From Candidatus Omnitrophota bacterium (lineage in GTDB: Bacteria > Omnitrophota > Gorgyraeia > Duberdicusellales > 4484-171), in NCBI GenBank assembly GCA_030601015.1, contig JAUVUO010000113.1, positions 1 to 5,073 on the forward strand: a stretch of DNA of 5,073 nt. The letters are read 5' to 3'. Position 1 is the first letter of the stretch; every line of letters starts with the position of its first letter. A program made the position numbers and the translations under genes. The notes under the pieces were generated by a model, which searched no databases, was not told the origin of the DNA, and saw only the letters and a program-made list of their open reading frames with translations. Shown one piece after another: positions 1 through 5,073 of this stretch.

Positions 1-2226
1 CGAAAACCGGTCAATTGGTGCGGAACTTGCGAAACTGCCTTGGCGGAAGCTGAAGTTGAATATAAAGATAAAGTCTCAGATTCAATTTATTTTCTTTTTC
101 GCGTTATAGGGAATAATAATATTTTTTCGAATGAAAAGGATAAGGATGTTAGCTTTCTTGTTTGGACAACAACTCCCTGGACCCTTGTCTCTAATGTAGC
201 TGTCGCGGTTAATCCTGGATTTGATTACTATTTAGTGGAATATAACAATAAATTATTAATATTATGCAAGGACTTATTATCTTCACTATCAAAAAAATTT
301 GAAACTGAATTTAAAATTTTAAAAACTTTTAATGGATTAGATTTAGAAAACATCATTTTACAACATCCATTTTTAGATAGAGAAGCTAAAGTTGTTCTTG
401 CTGATTATGTTTCAAAAGAAGATGGGAGCGGGTGTGTTCATATAGCTCCGGGACATGGAGTTGAAGATTATTCATTAACTAAAAAATATGACTTAGATAT
501 AATAATGCCTGTAGATGATAAAGGATTATTTGAAAAACCTGAAGAATTTAAAGGTAAAAATATTTATAAAGCCAATGACTTGGTAATAGAAAAATTAAAA
601 AATAATGAGTTATTAATTAAACATGAAAAAATAAATCATTCTTACCCTCACTGCTGGCGATGTAAAAAACCTGTAATTTTTAGAGCTACGTTCCAATGGT
701 TTCTTAAAATTGACCATAAAAATTTAAGACAAAACGTTTTAGCAGAGATAGAAAATGTAAAATGGATACCTTCATCAGGGAAAGACCGTATGAAATCAAT
801 GTTAAACACTCGTCCTGATTGGTGCCTTTCACGTCAACGTTTATGGGGAGTGCCTATCCCTGCCATAAAATGCGTATCATGTCAGGAAGTATTTTTAGAT
901 AAAGATATTATAAATAAAACTGCCGAACACTTTGCTAAAAACGGATCGGGTTCATGGTTTAATTCTGATTTGGAAAATTTTCTTCCGAAAAATTATATAT
1001 GCAGTAAATGCGGCCAAAATAAATTTGAAAAAGAATATGACATATTGGATGTTTGGTTTGAATCCGGGTCTAGTTTTATGTCAGTAATCCAAAATAACTC
1101 TGATTTGGAATTTCCGGCAGATTTATATTTAGAAGGGAGTGATCAGCATAGGGGGTGGTTTCAAGTTTCATTAATCCCATCAGTAGCTAAAGAGAATACC
1201 GCACCCTTTAGAACTGTGTTAACTCATGGGTTTGTTGTCGATGGTGACGGACGCAAAATGTCAAAATCTTTAGGTAATGTTATATCCCCTCAGAATATTA
1301 TAAAAAGATATGGAGCTGAAATTATACGGCTATGGGCCGCTTATACCGATTACAGCGAGGATGTAAAAATTTCTGAAAGTGTAATAAAACAACTTAGTGA
1401 TATGTACAGAAAAGTTAGAAATACTATAAGATTTATTATGGGCAATATTTCAGACTTTGATATTAATAAAACAATTGTATCTTATGAAAACTTGGAAGAA
1501 GTCGATAAATTCATAGCATCAAAGTTAGCTGTTTTTCTTAAGGAAACAATTGAGTGTTATAATGAATTTAGTTTCTATAAAGCTTGCCAAAAAATATTTA
1601 ATTTTTGTAATTTGGATTTAAGTTCATTTTATCTCGATATATTAAAAGATCGGCTTTATACTGCGGGAGTACATTCTAAAGAGAGACAAAGCGCTCAGTT
1701 TGTACTTTATCATACATTAAAAGTTCTTCTTAAAATAGCCGCTCCAATTCTTTCATTTACAGCGGAAGAAGCTTATCAATTATGGAAAGATATACCTAAC
1801 AAAAATGATTCCATCTTTATAACACCCATTGATGTTGATACTTATAAAAGTTGGTTAGATGAGGGCTTAAATAAAAGATGGGAAAAAATACTGGATTTAA
1901 GAAGTAAAGTCCTTAAAGAAATAGAAATTAACCGTGAAAATAACTTTATCGGCAGTTCTTTGGAGGCAGAAGTTATTTTAACATTGGAAGGAGATAATTA
2001 TATTTTTTTTAATAATTATTTAAGCTCATTAAAAGAAATATTTATTGTGTCATCCGTAATAATAGAAAAAGGTAATTTTGCTATTGAGGTAAAGAAAGCT
2101 CAAGGCGAAAAATGTATGCGTTGTTGGAATTGGAGTGATAGCGTGGGGGCTGATGTGAAGTATTTAGGCGTTTGTAATAAATGTTTAACAGTTTTAAAGG
2201 AGGCAAAATATGAAAAATACGTTTAA
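1..2226 (+). CDS. ileS: Isoleucyl-tRNA synthetase, C-terminal ~741 residues (5' end outside window)
   Basis: Cytoplasmic class I aminoacyl-tRNA synthetase that charges tRNA-Ile with isoleucine and edits mischarged valine. The frame is open from base 1 and its first residues (KPVNWCGTC, then ALAEAEVEY) match the interior of bacterial IleRS, so the gene starts upstream; about 190 residues including the HIGH motif are missing. Visible in order: the CP1 editing domain with WTTTPWTL (163-186) and GSGCVHIAPGHGVEDY (424-471, editing Asp at 466-468); the return to the catalytic core with RPDWCLSRQRLWGVP (811-855); paired CxxC knuckles at 871-882 and 1000-1011; LEGSDQHRGWF (1129-1161); the KMSKS loop (1255-1269); a helical anticodon-binding region; and a C-terminal zinc finger, C-X2-C-X16-C-X2-C (2113-2184). 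The implied full length, about 920-935 residues, is normal for bacterial IleRS. No frameshift is seen. The 3' end overlaps the next gene by 17 bases. Confidence 0.98.
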   Translation, partial: RKPVNWCGTCETALAEAEVEYKDKVSDSIYFLFRVIGNNNIFSNEKDKDVSFLVWTTTPWTLVSNVAVAVNPGFDYYLVEYNNKLLILCKDLLSSLSKKFETEFKILKTFNGLDLENIILQHPFLDREAKVVLADYVSKEDGSGCVHIAPGHGVEDYSLTKKYDLDIIMPVDDKGLFEKPEEFKGKNIYKANDLVIEKLKNNELLIKHEKINHSYPHCWRCKKPVIFRATFQWFLKIDHKNLRQNVLAEIENVKWIPSSGKDRMKSMLNTRPDWCLSRQRLWGVPIPAIKCVSCQEVFLDKDIINKTAEHFAKNGSGSWFNSDLENFLPKNYICSKCGQNKFEKEYDILDVWFESGSSFMSVIQNNSDLEFPADLYLEGSDQHRGWFQVSLIPSVAKENTAPFRTVLTHGFVVDGDGRKMSKSLGNVISPQNIIKRYGAEIIRLWAAYTDYSEDVKISESVIKQLSDMYRKVRNTIRFIMGNISDFDINKTIVSYENLEEVDKFIASKLAVFLKETIECYNEFSFYKACQKIFNFCNLDLSSFYLDILKDRLYTAGVHSKERQSAQFVLYHTLKVLLKIAAPILSFTAEEAYQLWKDIPNKNDSIFITPIDVDTYKSWLDEGLNKRWEKILDLRSKVLKEIEINRENNFIGSSLEAEVILTLEGDNYIFFNNYLSSLKEIFIVSSVIIEKGNFAIEVKKAQGEKCMRCWNWSDSVGADVKYLGVCNKCLTVLKEAKYEKYV
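2196..2203 (+). promoter_or_regulatory. Strong Shine-Dalgarno site for the dksA-like gene
   Basis: AAAGGAGG lies 6 bases before the ATG at 2210, inside the last codons of ileS. It fixes the start of the dksA-like gene and is the only strong ribosome-binding site in the cluster; lspA and the rluD-like gene lack one. Confidence 0.8.
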
Positions 2227-2602
2227 AAAAAAGGATTTCGATGAGTATAAAGAAAAACTTTTTAACCTTAGGGATGACATAACTAAGCAGATGAGGGACA
2301 TAACAAATAATACTTTAATGAAAAGTCAAAAAGATATGTCAGGCGACATATCAGGTTATGGGATGCATATGGCTGATGTCGCCTCCGATAGTTATGAGCG
2401 GGATTTTAATCTAAGCATAGTCTCTAACGAACGGCAAATAATCCTATCTATAGATGATGCACTAAAACGTATTACCGAAAAAAAATATGGATTATGCAGT
2501 CAATGTGAAAAACCTATATCTAAAAAACGTCTCGATGCTATTCCCTACGCTAAATATTGCGTTAACTGCAAAGAGAAACTGGAAAAAGAAAACTCTATAT
2601 AA
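2210..2602 (+). CDS. DksA/TraR-family C4 zinc-finger protein (probable RNA polymerase secondary-channel regulator)
   Basis: This 130-residue protein has the DksA/TraR build: an N-terminal charged helix (about residues 8-35), a tip region (about 44-65), a second long helix (about 66-92) and a C-terminal zinc finger, C96-X2-C99-X17-C117-X2-C120, with the same cysteine spacing as E. coli DksA. Family members insert a coiled coil into the RNA polymerase secondary channel and alter promoter kinetics, in E. coli DksA together with ppGpp. The DxxDxA tip of E. coli DksA is not present as such; the corresponding stretch reads HMADVASDSYERD, with D56 and D60, closer to the H-x-A-D type found in many shorter DksA/TraR-like proteins. 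Direct polymerase binding and ppGpp response are therefore inferred. It is shorter than E. coli DksA (151 residues). The start is fixed by a strong Shine-Dalgarno site; the gene overlaps ileS by 17 bases and ends 3 bases before lspA. Confidence 0.9.
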   Translation: MKNTFKKKDFDEYKEKLFNLRDDITKQMRDITNNTLMKSQKDMSGDISGYGMHMADVASDSYERDFNLSIVSNERQIILSIDDALKRITEKKYGLCSQCEKPISKKRLDAIPYAKYCVNCKEKLEKENSI

Positions 2603-2605
2603 CAA

Positions 2606-3046
2606 ATGACGGTAACTTGGATAATAGCAGTTTTAGTGTTTTCATCAGATTACCTTATTAAAACCTATTTAAGATTAAATTTTTCTTTTCAATCCTTACC
2701 TGTAATTAAAAATATTTTTCATATAACTGTTGTTTTTAATGAAGGCGCGGCATTTGGTATTCTCCGAGGTAAAACCCTGCTGCTGATTTTTATCAGCATC
2801 ATCTTTATTCTAATTTTTTGTCACATATTAAAAACTGAAAAAAATAAAAATTTACTTTTTTTTATAGCTTCAGGGATGATATTAGGAGGAGCTCTTTCTA
2901 ATCTTTATGATAGAATTGTTTTTGGTTTTGTTATAGATTATCTCGATGTTAGAATTTGGCCGGTTTTTAATCTTTCTGACACCTGTATATCTGTGGGTGT
3001 GGGTTTATTAATATTACAATCTTGCCTTAAACATAAAAGAATATAG
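2606..3046 (+). CDS. lspA: Lipoprotein signal peptidase (signal peptidase II)
   Basis: Inner-membrane aspartyl protease that removes the signal peptide from prolipoproteins after diacylglyceryl modification by Lgt. At 146 residues it is slightly shorter than E. coli LspA (164). Four hydrophobic segments are visible (about residues 3-20, 56-75, 83-100, 124-141). Conserved motifs are D15-x3-K19 in the first helix, NEGAAFGI (45-52), GGALSNLYDR (94-103), GFVIDYLD (107-114) and FNLSD (121-125); D111 and D125 correspond to the catalytic dyad. The start at 2606 is 3 bases after the dksA-like stop, and a full first membrane segment follows it. No Shine-Dalgarno sequence lies within 20 bases, so translation probably depends on ribosomes finishing the upstream gene. 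The ileS-lspA neighbourhood is common in bacteria; here a dksA-like gene sits between them. The presence of lspA implies that the organism makes lipoproteins. Confidence 0.97.
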   Translation: MTVTWIIAVLVFSSDYLIKTYLRLNFSFQSLPVIKNIFHITVVFNEGAAFGILRGKTLLLIFISIIFILIFCHILKTEKNKNLLFFIASGMILGGALSNLYDRIVFGFVIDYLDVRIWPVFNLSDTCISVGVGLLILQSCLKHKRI

Positions 3047-3061
3047 ACTAATTTTAATTAT

Positions 3062-3949
3062 ATGCTGAAACAATTCATTATACTTGATGAAAATAGTGGA
3101 ATACGTTTGGATAAATTCTTATCTGAAAATCTTTCTGAATTATCCCGTTCTATAATTAATAAGTTAATTGATGATGGAGCTGTTGAAGTTGACGGTATAA
3201 TAAAAAAACCTAGTTTTAAATTACGTATAGGACAAACAGTATGTATTGATATTAAAGAACAATCTTTAATTCTAGAACCTTTCAAAAAAGAAATAAAGAT
3301 AATTTATGAAGATAATAATATACTTGTAATTAATAAGCCTGCACCCCTGGTTGTTCACCCCCCTCATCAAGGATATAATTCAACCTTAGTAAACGCTCTC
3401 ATATATTTAAATAAAAAACTTTCATCTGTTAATCCTTTAAGGCCTGGTATTGTTCATCGATTAGATAAGGAAACCAGCGGAGTAATGGTCTTAGCTAAAG
3501 ATAATGTCAGCCATGAAAATATTGTAAATCAATTTAAAAAACGAAGTATAACAAAAATTTATGCTGCCGTAGTATGGGGACAGGTTAAAAAAGATAAATT
3601 ATCGGTTAGTCTGCCATTAACTAGGGATAAAAAAAATCGGCTTAAAATGAACGGAAGTTTTTTGAATGCAAAAGACGCCTACACTGAAATTGAAGTTGTC
3701 AGACGGTTAAAAGATAAAACATTGTTATCTATAAGTCCTAAGACCGGCAGGATGCACCAAATAAGAGTGCATCTTAAGTTTTTAGGGTTTCCAATCGTAG
3801 GTGATAAAAAATACGGCATTAAAGATGATTATAAAGAGTTGTTTCTGCATGCTAAAGAATTAAATTTTCGACATCCGGTAAAAGGTAATCTTTTAAAATT
3901 CACAGCACCTTTACCGGAAAGGTTTGATAGAATACTAAAAGAAAAATGA
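3062..3949 (+). CDS. rluD: RluA/RluD-family large-subunit rRNA pseudouridine synthase with S4 domain
   Basis: Predicted to convert uridine to pseudouridine in 23S rRNA; RluD proper modifies helix 69 (U1911, U1915, U1917 in E. coli). The 295-residue protein has an N-terminal S4 RNA-binding domain (about residues 13-65, with RLDKFLSENL and VEVDG) followed by the RluA-type catalytic domain: NKPAPLVVHP (91-100), RPGIVHRLDKETSG (127-140) with catalytic Asp D135, KIYAAVVWG (165-173), the motif KTGRMHQIRVHL (227-238), PIVGDKKYG (244-252) and LHAKELNFRHP (262-272). Length and domain order fit RluD, but RluC-like or other RluA-family specificity cannot be excluded from sequence alone. The ATG at 3062 is the first possible start after the in-frame lspA stop. 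The 15-base gap contains no Shine-Dalgarno sequence, suggesting reinitiation after lspA. No clear + strand terminator follows; the gene runs into the repeat-rich gap. Confidence 0.93.
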   Translation: MLKQFIILDENSGIRLDKFLSENLSELSRSIINKLIDDGAVEVDGIIKKPSFKLRIGQTVCIDIKEQSLILEPFKKEIKIIYEDNNILVINKPAPLVVHPPHQGYNSTLVNALIYLNKKLSSVNPLRPGIVHRLDKETSGVMVLAKDNVSHENIVNQFKKRSITKIYAAVVWGQVKKDKLSVSLPLTRDKKNRLKMNGSFLNAKDAYTEIEVVRRLKDKTLLSISPKTGRMHQIRVHLKFLGFPIVGDKKYGIKDDYKELFLHAKELNFRHPVKGNLLKFTAPLPERFDRILKEK

Positions 3950-3950
3950 A

Positions 3951-3990
3951 AAAGTTAACGAGTTTGCGGGTTGACGGGTTTACGAGTTGA
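3951..3990 (+). repeat. Degenerate octamer tandem array (about five units)
   Basis: Reading in steps of 8 from 3951 gives one weak unit (AAAGTTAA) and four clear ones at 3959, 3967, 3975 and 3983, with consensus CGRGTTKR. GTT is kept in all five units; the varying positions are mostly A/G or T/G changes. The array begins 2 bases after the stop codon of the rluD-like gene. Each unit differs slightly while the phase is exact. Its function is unknown. Confidence 0.65.
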
Positions 3991-4016
3991 AATAAATTGA
4001 AATTGGTTGAAATAAA
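3987..4016 (+). repeat. Three TTGAAA-type decamers
   Basis: Three consecutive 10-base units start at 3987, 3997 and 4007. The first and third are identical (TTGAAATAAA) and the middle one is TTGAAATTGG. The first overlaps the end of the octamer array by 4 bases. In AT-rich DNA, three short units could be chance, so this is offered with modest confidence. Confidence 0.45.
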
Positions 4017-4030
4017 AAAAAATCGTAGAG

Positions 4031-4043
4031 AGGTCTAAGACCT
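4031..4043. repeat. 13-base perfect palindrome (AGGTCT-A-AGACCT)
   Basis: Two perfect 6-base arms surround a single central base. On the - strand, about 8 bases separate it from a run of nine T (complement of 4014-4022), loosely like an intrinsic terminator for leftward transcription, but no - strand gene is supported nearby and the spacing is too long. It could be a regulator-binding site or the core of a small dispersed repeat. Confidence 0.5.
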
Positions 4044-4080
4044 GTCCGTTATAGAAGATAGAATAAAAAAACTAATTGTT

Positions 4081-4120
4081 TCTAATCCATAGGCGATAAG
4101 CCATCGGCCATTAGTCTAAT
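4081..4120. repeat. Four-unit heptamer array bracketed by TCTAAT direct repeats
   Basis: Positions 4087-4114 read as four heptamers beginning at 4087, 4094, 4101 and 4108, from CCATAGG to CCATTAG, with consensus CSATHRG. C, A, T and G at unit positions 1, 3, 4 and 7 are invariant. The same hexamer, TCTAAT, stands immediately before (4081-4086) and after (4115-4120). CTAAT at 4082-4086 also pairs with ATTAG at 4110-4114, and ATTAG-T-CTAAT (4110-4120) is a perfect palindrome. The block is richer in G+C than its surroundings. It resembles a small inserted element with duplicated target bases, but this is inferred from one copy. Confidence 0.55.
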
Positions 4121-4137
4121 ATATAAAAAGAATAAAT

Positions 4138-4169
4138 TTGAACATATTGCGCTTTTAAAAATATATGAT
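4138..4169 (+). promoter_or_regulatory. Possible sigma-70-type promoter for aroA
   Basis: TTGAAC (4138-4143, 4 of 6 to the -35 consensus) is followed by an AT-rich stretch with TATATG (4162-4167, 18-base spacer) and TATGAT (4164-4169, closer to the consensus but a 20-base spacer). This would place the start of transcription about 20 bases before the aroA ATG. The surrounding sequence is so AT-rich that such matches are easily accidental. Confidence 0.3.
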
Positions 4170-4186
4170 AATCTGAATTATAAGCT

Positions 4187-4190
4187 GAGG
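4187..4190 (+). promoter_or_regulatory. Short Shine-Dalgarno site before aroA
   Basis: GAGG ends 4 bases before the ATG at 4195. The spacing is short and the match modest, but it supports this start, and the conserved PPDKSISHRA motif follows at the expected distance from it. Confidence 0.5.
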
Positions 4191-4194
4191 CATA

Positions 4195-5073
4195 ATGTAT
4201 ACAATAAACAATTTAAATAGTGTAGATAAAGAAATTAATATTCCTCCAGATAAGTCTATATCTCATAGAGCTTTAATATTTTCTTCATTAGCTCAAGGAA
4301 CTACAATAATAAATCCTTTTTTAATCTGTAATGATACACTTGCTACTTTGGATTGTATTAAAAAATGCGGCATTAAATATGATCTCAACAAGAATGGATG
4401 TCTTATTGTCGAAGGTAATGGTATTTATTATCCCAAAAAAACGAAAGTTAAATTGTATGCCGGGGAATCAGGAACAACTTTTAGAATTTTCACCGGGGTT
4501 CTTTGCGGACAAAATTTTTCTTCATATTTTGATGCTCACCAATCATTAAGAAAGAGGCCTATGTCCAGAATTACCGGCCCTTTAGGACTTATGGGAGCAA
4601 ATATAAAACCAAAAAAGACCAAGTGCGTAGATTATCCTCCTTTTATAATAACACCATCTAAAAAATTAAAGGGTATAAATTATAAGATGCCTATTCCGAG
4701 CGCACAAGTGAAATCGGCAATTTTGTTAGCTTCTTTATATACCAACGAAATAACTACAATTAAAGAAGCATATTTATCACGGGACCATACAGAACGTATG
4801 CTTTCTTTCTTTAAAGCCCCGATTAAAATTAAAAATAAGGCCATAATTTTGGAACCGCTAAAAAAATTAACCAGCCCCGGGAAAATATTTATTCCATCGG
4901 ATTTTTCTTCTGCAGCTTTCTTCATTGTTTTAGGCCTAATATGTAGTAATTCTAGAATTATACTTAAAAATATAAATTTAACTCCTTCAAGATGCGGCTT
5001 GTTAAAAGTTTTGAAAAGAATGGGCGCGAATATAAAAATTATAAATAAAACCAATGCGTTTGAACCTTATGGA
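4195..5073 (+). CDS. aroA: 3-phosphoshikimate 1-carboxyvinyltransferase (EPSP synthase), N-terminal 293 residues
   Basis: Sixth step of the shikimate pathway: transfers the enolpyruvyl group from phosphoenolpyruvate to shikimate 3-phosphate in the cytoplasm, towards chorismate and the aromatic amino acids. The frame is open to the window end; about 130-140 C-terminal residues of the usual ~430 are missing. Seen in order: PPDKSISHRA (17-26; K20 and R25 correspond to E. coli K22 and R27), ND at 46-47, AGESGTTFR (89-97; G93 corresponds to E. coli G96), LRKRPM (118-123), PIPSAQVKSA (166-175; shikimate-phosphate contacts), SRDHTERM (195-202) and DFSSAAFF (236-243; D236 matches catalytic D313). The GTT and SRDHTERM signatures are of the class II-like AroA type. 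Glu91 replaces the common Asn of the GN(A/S)GT motif, a variant I also associate with clostridial-type AroA. The ATG at 4195 has a modest GAGG site. Confidence 0.95.
   Translation, partial: MYTINNLNSVDKEINIPPDKSISHRALIFSSLAQGTTIINPFLICNDTLATLDCIKKCGIKYDLNKNGCLIVEGNGIYYPKKTKVKLYAGESGTTFRIFTGVLCGQNFSSYFDAHQSLRKRPMSRITGPLGLMGANIKPKKTKCVDYPPFIITPSKKLKGINYKMPIPSAQVKSAILLASLYTNEITTIKEAYLSRDHTERMLSFFKAPIKIKNKAIILEPLKKLTSPGKIFIPSDFSSAAFFIVLGLICSNSRIILKNINLTPSRCGLLKVLKRMGANIKIINKTNAFEPYG

Larger units (their letters stand above)
3950..4194 (+). other. Gene-free, repeat-rich spacer between the rluD-like gene and aroA
   Basis: This 245-base spacer holds no credible coding region or tRNA. From left to right it contains a degenerate octamer array, TTGAAA-type decamers, an A-run (4014-4022), a 13-base palindrome, two near-identical heptamers (ATAGAAG and ATAGAAT, 4051-4064), a heptamer array between TCTAAT copies, and an AT-rich stretch with a weak promoter-like pair before aroA. 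It differs from the tightly packed genes on its left and probably separates two transcription units. No GC-rich hairpin with a following T-run is seen on the + strand, so I cannot name a terminator for the upstream cluster. Confidence 0.75.

Noticed and set aside
40..2226. A TTG at 40 as the start of a complete 728-residue protein
   Set aside because: The frame is open back to base 1 and the upstream codons encode IleRS residues (KPVNWC), so the gene is simply cut by the window edge.
3058..3285. A 75-residue - strand open frame
   Set aside because: It lies antisense within the S4-domain part of the rluD-like gene, has no recognisable motif or ribosome-binding site and is a shadow frame.
3971..3998. 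A promoter made of TTGACG in the octamer array and TAAATT 16 bases later
   Set aside because: The -35-like box arises from the repeat consensus itself, the -10 match is only 4 of 6, and it lies about 200 bases before the next gene.
4014..4043. A - strand intrinsic terminator formed by the 13-base palindrome and the T-run
   Set aside because: The stem is short, about 8 bases separate it from the T-run, and no leftward gene is present to need it.
3950..4120. A CRISPR array
   Set aside because: The units are 7-10 bases and adjoin one another; there are no 25-40-base repeats, no spacers and no cas genes.
4331..4549. A 72-residue + strand open frame
   Set aside because: It is out of frame inside aroA, whose frame encodes clear EPSP synthase motifs over the same bases.
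4680..5054. A 124-residue hydrophobic - strand open frame resembling a membrane protein
   Set aside because: It is fully antisense to the conserved aroA region; the hydrophobic look follows from the complement of AT-rich Lys/Asn/Ile codons.

Overview
This window is an AT-rich stretch of a bacterial chromosome whose supported genes all lie on the + strand. It carries conserved housekeeping genes: the C-terminal four fifths of isoleucyl-tRNA synthetase (ileS, cut by the window start), a DksA/TraR-family C4 zinc-finger protein, prolipoprotein signal peptidase (lspA), an RluA/RluD-family pseudouridine synthase, and, after a 245-base gap, the N-terminal two thirds of EPSP synthase (aroA, cut by the window end). 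I see no mobile element, phage gene, CRISPR array, tRNA or rRNA.

Layout: positions 1-3949 look like one transcription unit. ileS and the dksA-like gene overlap by 17 bases; the dksA-like gene and lspA are 3 bases apart; lspA and the rluD-like gene are 15 bases apart. The dksA-like, lspA and rluD-like genes all use the same reading frame. Only the dksA-like gene has a strong Shine-Dalgarno sequence; lspA and the rluD-like gene have none visible, so translational coupling or reinitiation is likely. The gap 3950-4194 has no gene. It holds several short degenerate repeats: octamers, decamers, a 13-base palindrome and a heptamer array between TCTAAT copies. A weak promoter-like pair and a short GAGG site follow in front of aroA.

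The genes act in translation and its control (ileS, rluD-like, dksA-like), lipoprotein maturation in the membrane (lspA) and aromatic amino acid synthesis (aroA). The ileS-lspA neighbourhood is widespread in bacteria, with a DksA/TraR-type gene between them in some lineages. Low GC, a DksA-like protein and the short-period intergenic repeats would fit an uncultured Gram-negative-type lineage (for example Omnitrophota or Elusimicrobiota), but this placement is a weak inference. No new multi-gene system is evident; the least explained DNA is the repeat-filled gap before aroA.
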